From Alcaligenaceae bacterium CGII-47 (lineage in GTDB: Bacteria; Pseudomonadota; Gammaproteobacteria; Burkholderiales; Burkholderiaceae_B), in NCBI GenBank assembly GCA_019166125.1, contig JAHTBO010000005.1, positions 1-64,000 of the forward strand: a DNA stretch of 64,000 nucleotides, in the 5' to 3' direction. Of this stretch, positions 1 through 6,238 are shown one piece after another. The translations under genes were made by a program, and so were the position numbers. A model generated the notes under the pieces. That model had not been told where the DNA came from, searched no databases, and saw only the letters and a list, made by a program, of their open reading frames with translations. The first letter of the stretch is position 1; every line of letters begins with the position of its first letter.

Positions 1-178
1 TCGTCGTGTAATAGACGACCACATGCGCAGGGAGGTCGCGCTCGCGCTCGCTCGCCTTGCCTGTCGCAGCAAGTACGGAACGGACGCGCTGCATTGGGAA
101 CGTCTTGGTGATCACGCCCAAGCTGATGTGATCGGTAATACGGATGCCTTCGGGAAGGCTTGCCTGCGTACGCGCCAT
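1..178 (-). CDS. IS4-family transposase, N-terminal fragment (runs off the left edge)
   Basis: Reading leftward from an ATG at 178, the frame stays open to the window edge, giving 59 residues that begin MARTQASLPEGIRITDHISL and continue through GKASERERDLPAHVVVYY. This matches the N-terminal domain of IS4-family transposases as I know it (a serine/leucine stretch, then a TGK-S-RERDLPAH-VVY segment). The catalytic DDE domain would lie outside the window, so it cannot be said whether the element is intact. It is the only transposase trace in the window and sits directly beside the palindromic element at 243-410. The family call rests on remembered consensus. Confidence 0.75.
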   Translation of the reverse strand, partial: MARTQASLPEGIRITDHISLGVITKTFPMQRVRSVLAATGKASERERDLPAHVVVYYTT

Positions 179-230
179 CGCTATCTCCCCTGCCGTCGAA
201 AGAGACAGGTTACTGCGATTTAAACGCTAA
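1..230 (-). mobile_element. End of an IS4-family insertion sequence (boundary approximate)
   Basis: The transposase start at 178 is followed outward by a short AT-richer leader (about 179-230), then by the very GC-rich palindromic region. IS4-family elements usually leave a short untranslated leader between the terminal inverted repeat and the transposase start, so the outer end probably lies between about 215 and 242. The other end is outside the window, so the terminal inverted repeat and target duplication cannot be defined. Confidence 0.45.
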
Positions 231-242
231 GTGAAGAGTATT

Positions 243-410
243 GGGGCTAGGCTTGGGTGGGTCGGCCTTGGGGCCGACTACCCGTGTGCCTGCCGATACG
301 GCGGGGTGGGGCCAAACTCACCCCTTCGGGGTTCAGACAGTGGCCCCACTTTATCCCGCCTCCTCGTCATTCCCCCGGCCCCCCAAGATACGCCCGTCCC
401 CGCCAGCCCC
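243..410 (-). repeat. Palindromic structured element, copy A (candidate ncRNA)
   Basis: Read on the minus strand, the copy folds as follows. The outer stem is 402-410 with 243-252. The inner stem is 341-349 with 306-314 (GTGGGGCCA, 9 bp perfect). The apical motif is CTGTCTGA (333-340), a 5-bp stem ACCCC/GGGGT (328-332 with 320-324, loop GAA), then GAGTTT (314-319). On its 3' side CGGGTA (279-284) leads into a perfect 7-bp hairpin GTCGGCC/GGCCGAC (261-278). The same parts in the same order occur in copies B, C and D with different stem sequences. The outer limits are approximate. Confidence 0.6.
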
Positions 411-542
411 GTCGCCACGCCAGGGGCTGCAAGATGCGGGCGGATGGGGGGCAACTTCTATCGCGGCCGTCGGCGCCACGCCAGATTCAGCGAGATGTCG
501 GGACCGTAGGCGGAGACCTCTTTCAAACTTCATCAGACGCTG

Positions 543-730
543 GGGGGATAGGCCGGGACCAGGCGCCTTTGGGTGGCCGATTGAATCGTGGCGAGGCGAG
601 ACCAGGGGAACGCAGTGTCTGAGCGGCGCAGCCGCGAGTTTTGCGTTCCCCCTCGCAGCGACATGATTCAGTCGGGTAGGCCGCCGGGAGGCGGGCCCGC
701 CCAACTAAGCCTGGGCTCGGCCTATCCCCC
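543..730 (+). repeat. Palindromic structured element, copy B (candidate ncRNA)
   Basis: The outer stem is a perfect 13-bp pair, 543-555 with 718-730 (GGGGGATAGGCCG). It is followed by CCAGGC/GCCTGG (559-564, 709-714), an 11-bp stem with one wobble (577-587 with 665-675) and a perfect 10-bp stem (605-614 with 642-651). The apical part is GTGTCTGA (615-622), stem GCGGC/GCCGC (623-627 with 631-635, loop GCA), then GAGTTT (636-641). CGGGTA (673-678) precedes a side hairpin CCGCC-GGGA-GGCGG (681-694). Transcription is not shown. Because a palindrome folds on either strand, orientation is assigned from the asymmetric apical motif. Confidence 0.65.
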
Positions 731-794
731 AGCGGCGTGCTGTAACCAATAGCCTATCCCCCAGCGGCGTGCTGTAACCAATAGCCTATCCCCC
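720..794. repeat. Tandem direct repeat, 32-bp unit, about 2.3 copies
   Basis: Two exact 32-bp units (720-751 and 752-783) are followed by the first 11 bases of a third (784-794), after which the match is lost. The unit starts with GCCTATCCCCC, which is also most of the 3' outer-stem arm of palindromic element B, so the array appears to have grown from the end of that element. The copies abut with no spacers, which excludes a CRISPR array. The array ends 24 bp before the purU stop. Confidence 0.9.
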
Positions 795-818
795 CATCGG
801 CCCGCCGCCCCAATATCC

Positions 819-1667
819 TTAACGAAATACCACCGTGCGCCGTCCATTGAGCAAAATGCGGTGCTCCACGTGCCAGCGCACCGCGCGCGCCAGCACCTGG
901 GACTCTATATCGCTCCCTGCGCGAGTCAAATCCTCCGCACGCATGGCGTGGTCCACACGCTCGATATCCTGTTCAATAATCGGGCCTTCATCCAGATCGG
1001 GCGTGACATAGTGTGCCGTGGCCCCGATGATCTTGACCCCGCGTGCATGCGCCTGGTGGTAGGGGCGTGCCCCTTTGAAACCCGGCAGAAAACTATGATG
1101 GATATTGATCGCTCGTCCCTCAAGCGCCCGACACATGTCAGCAGAAAGGATTTGCATATAGCGTGCAAGGACCACAAGATCGACCTCATTGGCTTTCACC
1201 AGATCCAGAATTCTTTTTTCTTGTTGTGCCTTGGTCTCGGGGGTGACCGGCAGATGATGAAAGGGGATGCCGTGAGCCTGGGCCATCGACTCGTAATCCA
1301 TGTGGTTGGAGACAACGCCCGTCACCTCGACGGAAAGTTGGCCACTGTGCACTCTGAACAGCAGATCATTCAGGCAATGGCCTTGGCGGCTAACCAGAAT
1401 CAGCAGGCGGGCCTTACGCTGGACATCATGGAATTGAACCTGCATATCAAACTTCGTGGCGATCCCTGCAAAGGACGCTTGTAGCGCATCGATAGGTGTC
1501 GCGATAGGCAATGAAAAATGTACGCGCAGAAAAAAGCGTTCGGTATCGATATCGCCGAATTGCTGCGCATGGACGATATTGCCGTGGTAAGTCAGCAGCC
1601 ATCCCGATACAGTATGGACGATGCCCATGCGATCGGGGCAGGAGAGGGTCAGGATGTAATCATGCAT
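819..1667 (-). CDS. purU: Formyltetrahydrofolate deformylase
   Basis: This 282-aa protein hydrolyses 10-formyl-THF to THF and formate. It balances one-carbon pools and supplies formate for PurT-type purine synthesis. An N-terminal ACT domain (about residues 4-85, CPDRMGIVHTVSGWL) is followed by a formyltransferase-fold domain (about 88-280). The catalytic triad expected for this fold is visible as Asn188 and His190 in INIHHSFLPGFKGARPYHQ and Asp226 in PDLDEGPIIEQD. Length is normal for PurU. It is last in an apparent minus-strand run chaC-pdxH-flavin reductase-purU. The start MHDYILTLSCPD matches the usual N-terminus. Confidence 0.95.
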   Translation of the reverse strand: MHDYILTLSCPDRMGIVHTVSGWLLTYHGNIVHAQQFGDIDTERFFLRVHFSLPIATPIDALQASFAGIATKFDMQVQFHDVQRKARLLILVSRQGHCLNDLLFRVHSGQLSVEVTGVVSNHMDYESMAQAHGIPFHHLPVTPETKAQQEKRILDLVKANEVDLVVLARYMQILSADMCRALEGRAINIHHSFLPGFKGARPYHQAHARGVKIIGATAHYVTPDLDEGPIIEQDIERVDHAMRAEDLTRAGSDIESQVLARAVRWHVEHRILLNGRRTVVFR

Positions 1668-1698
1668 GATAAACGTGAGTCAAAAAGAAGGATGGCTC

Positions 1699-2229
1699 TT
1701 AGTTGTGTGGCAGCGGCTCGCTCGCCGGTGTCAGATTGAAATCCCCAGCATGGTAGATCAGCGGCGCGTGTGTCGTGCGTTGACAGTGCTCGACCTGGCC
1801 GATCAGGATCGTATGGTCGCCCGCATCATGGCGTTGAAGGTTAAAGCATTCAAACCACGCGGCACAATTCGGATCATTAAGCATGAGCGTGCCGTTGGGC
1901 GCCCGGCCCAGCGCTATGCCCTCGAAGCGTGCCGCCTGCGGGCCGTGGGCAAAGCGTCGTGCCAGTCCCATTTGTGTCGCCGAGAGCACGTGTATGGTGT
2001 AGCGGTCCAGGCGCTGGAAATGTACGAGGGATAAGGCCGCGTGCGTGAGCGTCCAGAGCACCATCGGTGGGTCAAGCGAGACGGACGTAAAAGAGCTGAT
2101 AGTCAGGCCGATGGGGGTTCCTGTATCAGGATTTTCGGCGGTCACAACTGTCACACCGGTCGGAAAGCGGCCAAGCGCAGAGCGAAAGTACAGCGATTGA
2201 AAATCGGCGGGTGTGGGATGTTGTGGCAT
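1699..2229 (-). CDS. Flavin reductase-like / FMN-binding split-barrel protein
   Basis: This 176-aa protein of the flavin reductase (DIM6/NTAB) family binds FMN in a split-barrel domain. Relatives supply reduced flavin to two-component monooxygenases. FRSALGRFPTGVTVVTAE near the N-terminus, followed by GLTISSFTSVSLDPPMVLW, is the family signature, and MNDPNCAAWFECFNLQRHDAGDHTILIGQVEH is typical of the C-terminal half. I chose the ATG at 2229 (MPQHPTPADF), 5 bp after the pdxH stop. A longer in-frame start at 2262 would overlap pdxH by 28 bp and adds no family sequence. No partner oxygenase is nearby, so the substrate system is unknown. Confidence 0.85.
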   Translation of the reverse strand: MPQHPTPADFQSLYFRSALGRFPTGVTVVTAENPDTGTPIGLTISSFTSVSLDPPMVLWTLTHAALSLVHFQRLDRYTIHVLSATQMGLARRFAHGPQAARFEGIALGRAPNGTLMLNDPNCAAWFECFNLQRHDAGDHTILIGQVEHCQRTTHAPLIYHAGDFNLTPASEPLPHN

Positions 2230-2234
2230 CAGGC

Positions 2235-2867
2235 TCAGGGCGCCAGGCGCACGAGGGACCAAGCATCCTCTGCCTGCCGGGTAAAGACCAGCCTGTCGTG
2301 CAATCGTGAAGGCCGTCCTTGCCAGAATTCAATGGTCGAGGGAACCAGGCGATAGCCGCCCCAATGCGGTGGGCGTGCCGGGTCAGCGCCCAGCGTTGTA
2401 GACAGTTCGGCCATGCGGGCCTCTAGCTGGGCGCGACTCGTGGGCTGGCTCTGTGGCGAGACCCAGGCACCGACGCGCGAACCGAGTGGGCGGCTGTGAA
2501 AGTACGCATCCGATTCCTCGGCGCTTACCTGGGTGACGATCCCTTCAAGGCGTACCTGGCGCTCGAGCTGTGGCCAGAAAAACAGCAGGCTCGCCTGAGG
2601 GTTTGCCGTGAGCTCTTGACCCTTGCGCGAATCATAATTGGTGTAGAAGACAAAGCCGTGCTGATCGTAACCCTTGAGCAAGACAACCCGTGCAGAGGGC
2701 TTGCCCTCGCGCGTTGCGCTGGCCAGCGTCATCGCTGTGGGCTCGATGACCTCGCTGGCGAGGGCCTGTTCGAACCAGAGGTCGAATTGGGTGATCGGAT
2801 CAGCCGCAACCGATGCCTCTACAAGCTCAAACTTCTGGTAATTCTGACGAATATCTGCAATAGACAT
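2235..2867 (-). CDS. pdxH: Pyridoxamine 5'-phosphate oxidase
   Basis: This 210-aa FMN enzyme oxidises PNP/PMP to pyridoxal 5'-phosphate, the last step of vitamin B6 synthesis and salvage. The family sequence is continuous: [13 protein letters not shown], an FMN/substrate region with [20 protein letters not shown] and [38 protein letters not shown], and the C-terminal [25 protein letters not shown] signature. Length equals that of typical PdxH. It lies upstream of, and almost abuts, the flavin reductase-like gene; chaC is upstream of it. Confidence 0.97.
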   Translation of the reverse strand: MSIADIRQNYQKFELVEASVAADPITQFDLWFEQALASEVIEPTAMTLASATREGKPSARVVLLKGYDQHGFVFYTNYDSRKGQELTANPQASLLFFWPQLERQVRLEGIVTQVSAEESDAYFHSRPLGSRVGAWVSPQSQPTSRAQLEARMAELSTTLGADPARPPHWGGYRLVPSTIEFWQGRPSRLHDRLVFTRQAEDAWSLVRLAP

Positions 2868-2905
2868 GGTGACCTATGGAAAACAATAGAGGTGATCGGC
2901 GGGTT

Positions 2906-3544
2906 TCAGCTTTCAATATTCAGCGCACGGGCAATCGCGCGCAGCTTACGATCTACGATGCCAGCACGTTCGAGTGCTTCAGCGGTCTGCAAGACGTAGT
3001 CCGTGCAGGCACCGTAGCGTCCGTGGCCACGGTGCACGATGGGGACGATTTGGTCGATGGGTAGGCTGGGCACATAGCCGTCACGCTTGCGATCTGTAGT
3101 AAAGACAAGCCCCTGGATGGGACCCTGGCTGGTGTGGCAATTGAGCCAGCGCGGGATATAGGCGGCACTGGGCATTTCGCGCCGCCACAGGGCGATCAGG
3201 CTCTGTGCCGCATCGGTGGCGCTGACACGAAAGACCTTGCCCTGACATGAGCCACCCGTATCCAGGCCAAACACCAGTCCGGGTTGCTCGGGCGTGCCGC
3301 GATTGACGCGTGACCAGATGCACAACGAGCGGTGATAGCCATGAACCCGGGCCGAGCGTGACTCGATATAGTCAAACTCTGGGCGCCAGATGAGTGAGCC
3401 ATAGCCGAATACCCAGATATCCCCTTGTGTTCGACGCTGTGCCATAGTGCGCTCGATCGATACCTGGTGCGCAGAATCGTCCAGCACCCTGAAGCTTTGG
3501 GTGACGGGAGGTGTTTGGGCGAAGGATAAGGGGTGGGCGCTCAC
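2906..3544 (-). CDS. chaC: Glutathione-specific gamma-glutamylcyclotransferase (ChaC-like)
   Basis: This 212-aa protein of the ChaC family cleaves glutathione to 5-oxoproline and Cys-Gly in the cytosol. The diagnostic WVFGYGSLIWRPEFDY motif begins near residue 44. It is followed by HGYHRSLCIWS-NRGTPEQPGLVFGLD, which is conserved in ChaC proteins, and by the acidic/basic core around WRREMPSAAYIPRWL. The listed start is a GTG (3544). An internal ATG at 3445 just upstream of the conserved core is an alternative, and neither has a clear Shine-Dalgarno. It diverges from tcdA. Confidence 0.9.
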   Translation of the reverse strand: MSAHPLSFAQTPPVTQSFRVLDDSAHQVSIERTMAQRRTQGDIWVFGYGSLIWRPEFDYIESRSARVHGYHRSLCIWSRVNRGTPEQPGLVFGLDTGGSCQGKVFRVSATDAAQSLIALWRREMPSAAYIPRWLNCHTSQGPIQGLVFTTDRKRDGYVPSLPIDQIVPIVHRGHGRYGACTDYVLQTAEALERAGIVDRKLRAIARALNIES

Positions 3545-3625
3545 CAGGTTGGCCTGTCTGGGTAAATATTAGGGGTCAAGCTCTATTGTAGAGGACTTAG
3601 GCCTTGGGTTTTTGTAAAATAGGCT

Positions 3626-4480
3626 ATGCAACCCTATACCGATATCGATCCGAATCCTAAGAACATAGCCACCTTTGATCGACAGCGCCGTTTCGGTGGG
3701 CTGGATCGCTTGTATGGGCCGCAGAGTGTCGATAGGCTCGCCCAGGCCCAGGTGGTGGTGGCGGGGATTGGCGGGGGGGGAACGTGGTGTGTCGAGGCCT
3801 TGGCGCGCTCGGGGCTTGGCGCGCTGACGCTGATCGATCTGGATCATATCGCCGAGTCCAATATCAATCGGCAGGTCCATGCCTTGGGCAGCACACTGGG
3901 TCAGGCTAAGATCGTCGCCATGGCCCAGCGGGTACGCGACATTAATCCGCATTGCCAGGTTCGTTTAATCGATGACTTTGTCGAGCCGGACAATGTCGAG
4001 CAGATCTTTTCTGTCGGTGCGGGTGTGCTCGTGGATTGTACCGATCAGGTAAAGGCGAAGGTGGCGATGGTGCTTGCGGCCCGGGCACGGGCTTGGCCGA
4101 TCATCGTTTGTGGTGGCGCGGGTGGCAAGACCGACCCCTTGTCCCTGCGTGCGGGGGATTTGTCTTTGGCCGTGCATGATGCCTTGCTCGGGCGGGTGCG
4201 TCAGGTTCTGCGCCAGACTCATGGCTACCCCAAGGGTGGTGCGCAGGGTGGCAAGGCCCATAAGCGTGTGCCGCGTATGGGGGTGCCCTGTCTCTGGTTC
4301 GAGCAGCCCGTTGTTCTGCCTGAGCTTTGGCAGCAAGGCCCAGAGGAAGGCACATTACAAGGCTTGTCCTGTGCGGGCTACGGCTCGGCGGTCACCGTGA
4401 CCGCAAGTATGGGCTTGGCGGCTGCTCATCAGGCCATTCAGGCGATCCTCAAGGGCCACGCTGCGCACGCGCAGCCATAG
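3626..4480 (+). CDS. tcdA: tRNA threonylcarbamoyladenosine dehydratase (TcdA/CsdL)
   Basis: This 284-aa E1-like (ThiF/MoeB superfamily) ATP-dependent enzyme cyclises t6A37 in tRNAs to ct6A. A Rossmann nucleotide loop VVVAGIGGGGTWCVEALARS lies near residues 50-70. It is followed by LTLIDLDHIAESNINRQ (Asp for ATP/Mg and the Asn-Arg pair of the family). GYGSAVTVTASMGLAAA at the C-terminus is also typical. The N-terminal FDRQRRFGGLDRLYG is the usual TcdA start region. The gene diverges from chaC and converges on pabC with a 28-bp gap. Confidence 0.93.
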   Translation: MQPYTDIDPNPKNIATFDRQRRFGGLDRLYGPQSVDRLAQAQVVVAGIGGGGTWCVEALARSGLGALTLIDLDHIAESNINRQVHALGSTLGQAKIVAMAQRVRDINPHCQVRLIDDFVEPDNVEQIFSVGAGVLVDCTDQVKAKVAMVLAARARAWPIIVCGGAGGKTDPLSLRAGDLSLAVHDALLGRVRQVLRQTHGYPKGGAQGGKAHKRVPRMGVPCLWFEQPVVLPELWQQGPEEGTLQGLSCAGYGSAVTVTASMGLAAAHQAIQAILKGHAAHAQP

Positions 4481-4508
4481 AGGCAGCGCGGCGCATCCGC
4501 TGCTTAAA

Positions 4509-5168
4509 TCAAATGATTAAATTGGCGTCCAGCCAGCCGCGTAGCGCATTGGAAACCCGGATGGCTGACGCGGTGCGCAGATCCTCGGCCGAGAGCCGGG
4601 CTTCGCGTACCAGGCCTGCATCCAGGAGTGCCTGACGCTGGACACCGGGCAGCAGCCCACTGTCTGGCGCTGGGGTGAGCCAGTGGCCCGCCCCATCGGA
4701 CAGATAGATATTGCTACGGCTGCCCTCGCATAACTGAGCCTGTGGGTTGCTGTATATGACATCAAAAATATCAGGGTTTTGGGCAAGCCATGTCTGGGCG
4801 GCTGCATACCAGGGGCGATGCGTGGTCTTGTGGCGCAGCCACAAGGCCTCCGCAATTAGTGGTTCGGGTGCGAGGGCGATGCGCACGGGGCATGAGGTCG
4901 GGGGCAGCGGGCTGGCTTCGATCTGGCATTGCCCGTCACGCGCGAGGAGCAGGCGGATACGAAATACCTCTTGCTTATCCAGTCTGGCGCACTGCTGCGC
5001 GACTTGCGCCTGGACGTGGTGGGGCGCCCAGACATAGCCGAGCGCGGCGCTTGATGTCGCCAGACGCTGCAGATGACCCGGCCATAAGGCGATGTGCCCC
5101 TGGGCGAAGCGCATGGTTTCGATCAGACAGGGTTCAGAACGCGGGCTTTCCATAGACATTCCTCCCAT
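4509..5168 (-). CDS. pabC: Aminodeoxychorismate lyase-like class IV aminotransferase
   Basis: This 219-aa fold-type IV PLP enzyme probably splits 4-amino-4-deoxychorismate to p-aminobenzoate and pyruvate for folate synthesis. The motifs LIETMRF, HLQRLATSSAALGY, VIYSNPQAQLCEGSRSNIYL (the glutamate and asparagine of the PLP site) and LLPGVQRQALLDAG are typical of the PabC/branched-chain aminotransferase fold. It follows pabB, which it overlaps by 46 bp if the ATG at 5168 is used. Starting at the in-frame ATG 5159 would shorten the overlap. The substrate is inferred from this context. Confidence 0.87.
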   Translation of the reverse strand: MGGMSMESPRSEPCLIETMRFAQGHIALWPGHLQRLATSSAALGYVWAPHHVQAQVAQQCARLDKQEVFRIRLLLARDGQCQIEASPLPPTSCPVRIALAPEPLIAEALWLRHKTTHRPWYAAAQTWLAQNPDIFDVIYSNPQAQLCEGSRSNIYLSDGAGHWLTPAPDSGLLPGVQRQALLDAGLVREARLSAEDLRTASAIRVSNALRGWLDANLII

Positions 5169-6238
5169 TCCTCACTGGCATCGGAATCATAGGTGATGCC
5201 TCCTCCTACGCCGAATGTCATATTGCCCCGGTTGATTTCTATCGTGCGGATCGCCACGTTCAGGGAAAAATCGCCATCGGGTGCGAGCCATCCAACGCTG
5301 CCGCAGTAGATGCCGCGTGGCCGGGCTTCAAGTGTGCGGATCGCCTGCATTGCGGCGATCTTGGGGGCTCCGGTGACTGATCCGCAGGGGAATAGCGCGT
5401 TGAGGATATCGCGTAGCGATGCTTCGGGTGCCTGCGCCTGGATGGTCGAGGTAAGGGTCCAGACAGACGGGTATTTTTCTAGTGTAAAGAGCTCTTTTAC
5501 CTCGACGGATCCGGGGGAGGCCAGCCGACCCAGGTCATTGCGCAGCAAATCGACGATCATTAGGTTTTCGGCGCGGTTCTTCGCGCTATGCAGCAGAGTC
5601 TGGCCAGCTTGTTCGTCCGCGTGTGGGTCGTCCAGGCGCGGGGCGGTGCCCTTCATGGGCCGTACCGTGAGGGTGTCGTCCTGGCGTGCGACGAATAGCT
5701 CGGGAGAGAAGGACAGGATCTGGCGTGTGCCGTCCTCGATGTAGGCCGCGTGGGCCACGGGGTGACGTGCGGCCAGCGTGCGGTACAGCGATGCCGCCGA
5801 GCCCGGTCCGGGCGGCGGCGGGGCGAAGGACAGATCAAGCGCCACGGTGTAGTTCACCTGATAGTACGCGCCCGCTGCGATGCCGGTGTGCAGGATCTGC
5901 AGGTCGCGCTGGTAGCGTTCGGGTTCGGTACGTGGCTGGACCTGAAGGACGCAGGACTGAGGGGAGACCGCCCAGGGTGTGCTGTGCTGCGCCCGGGCGT
6001 AGATCAGCGCGGTCAGGCGTGGTTGGGGATCGGCGATGTCTTGGCAGAGCTGGGGCTCGAGCCACTCGCCCAATTCGTAGTTCAGGATGAGGGCGACCCA
6101 GTGCCCCGCCTGTTGGGCGGCTTCGATGCGCCGGAAGGCCTCATCGAGTGCGTCACGGTGGGTGACGGCGATGCGCTCGACGAGCGACTCCAGCACAAGT
6201 GCGCGGCCTGCCAGACGATCTTCAAAGCGACAACTCAT
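5123..6238 (-). CDS. pabB: Aminodeoxychorismate synthase component I
   Basis: This 371-aa chorismate-binding enzyme, with a glutamine amidotransferase partner, converts chorismate to aminodeoxychorismate. The C-terminal chorismate-utilising domain is complete. It shows VRPMKGTAPR (equivalent to the PIKGT motif, with Met for Ile), ENLMIVDLLRNDLGR, ALFPCGSVTGAPKIAAMQ and GIYCGSVGWLAPDGDFSLNVAIRT. The enzyme is shorter than E. coli PabB at the N-terminus, as in stand-alone short PabB forms. Its ATG overlaps the stop of the UvrA gene as ATGA (6235-6238). The amidotransferase component is not in the window. Confidence 0.93.
   Translation of the reverse strand: MSCRFEDRLAGRALVLESLVERIAVTHRDALDEAFRRIEAAQQAGHWVALILNYELGEWLEPQLCQDIADPQPRLTALIYARAQHSTPWAVSPQSCVLQVQPRTEPERYQRDLQILHTGIAAGAYYQVNYTVALDLSFAPPPPGPGSAASLYRTLAARHPVAHAAYIEDGTRQILSFSPELFVARQDDTLTVRPMKGTAPRLDDPHADEQAGQTLLHSAKNRAENLMIVDLLRNDLGRLASPGSVEVKELFTLEKYPSVWTLTSTIQAQAPEASLRDILNALFPCGSVTGAPKIAAMQAIRTLEARPRGIYCGSVGWLAPDGDFSLNVAIRTIEINRGNMTFGVGGGITYDSDASEEWEECLWKARVLNPV

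Larger units (their letters stand above)
179..818. other. Gene-free stretch holding palindromic elements A and B
   Basis: I find no convincing gene in these 640 bases. Open frames exist on both strands but carry low-complexity Pro/Arg/Gly-rich translations, have no ribosome binding sites and run through perfect hairpins. The content is the IS leader (179 to about 230), palindromic element A (243-410, minus orientation), a spacer of about 132 bp in which I see nothing (411-542), element B (543-730, plus orientation) and a 32-bp tandem repeat (720-794). The purU stop follows at 819. Confidence 0.7.

Noticed and set aside
512-540. A fifth apical motif near CAAACTTCATCAGAC in the A-B spacer
   Set aside because: It has a partial resemblance to the motif strands but no 5-bp stem or flanking inner stem, so it is treated as chance.
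411-542. Spacer between A and B as a homologue of the C-D spacer
   Set aside because: Apart from scattered short matches such as TGTCGGGA I could not align the two spacers on either strand.
231-704. Several overlapping open frames on both strands in the left gene-free stretch (for example 241-666 plus and 351-704 minus)
   Set aside because: They run through perfect hairpins, have no ribosome binding sites, give Pro/Arg/Gly-rich low-complexity translations and overlap one another. Nucleotide structure explains the region better.
720-794. 32-bp repeats as a CRISPR array
   Set aside because: The units abut directly with no spacers, there are only about 2.3 copies, and no cas gene is in the window.
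861-1484. 207-residue plus-strand open frame opposite purU
   Set aside because: It is the antisense shadow of a complete, well-conserved purU gene.
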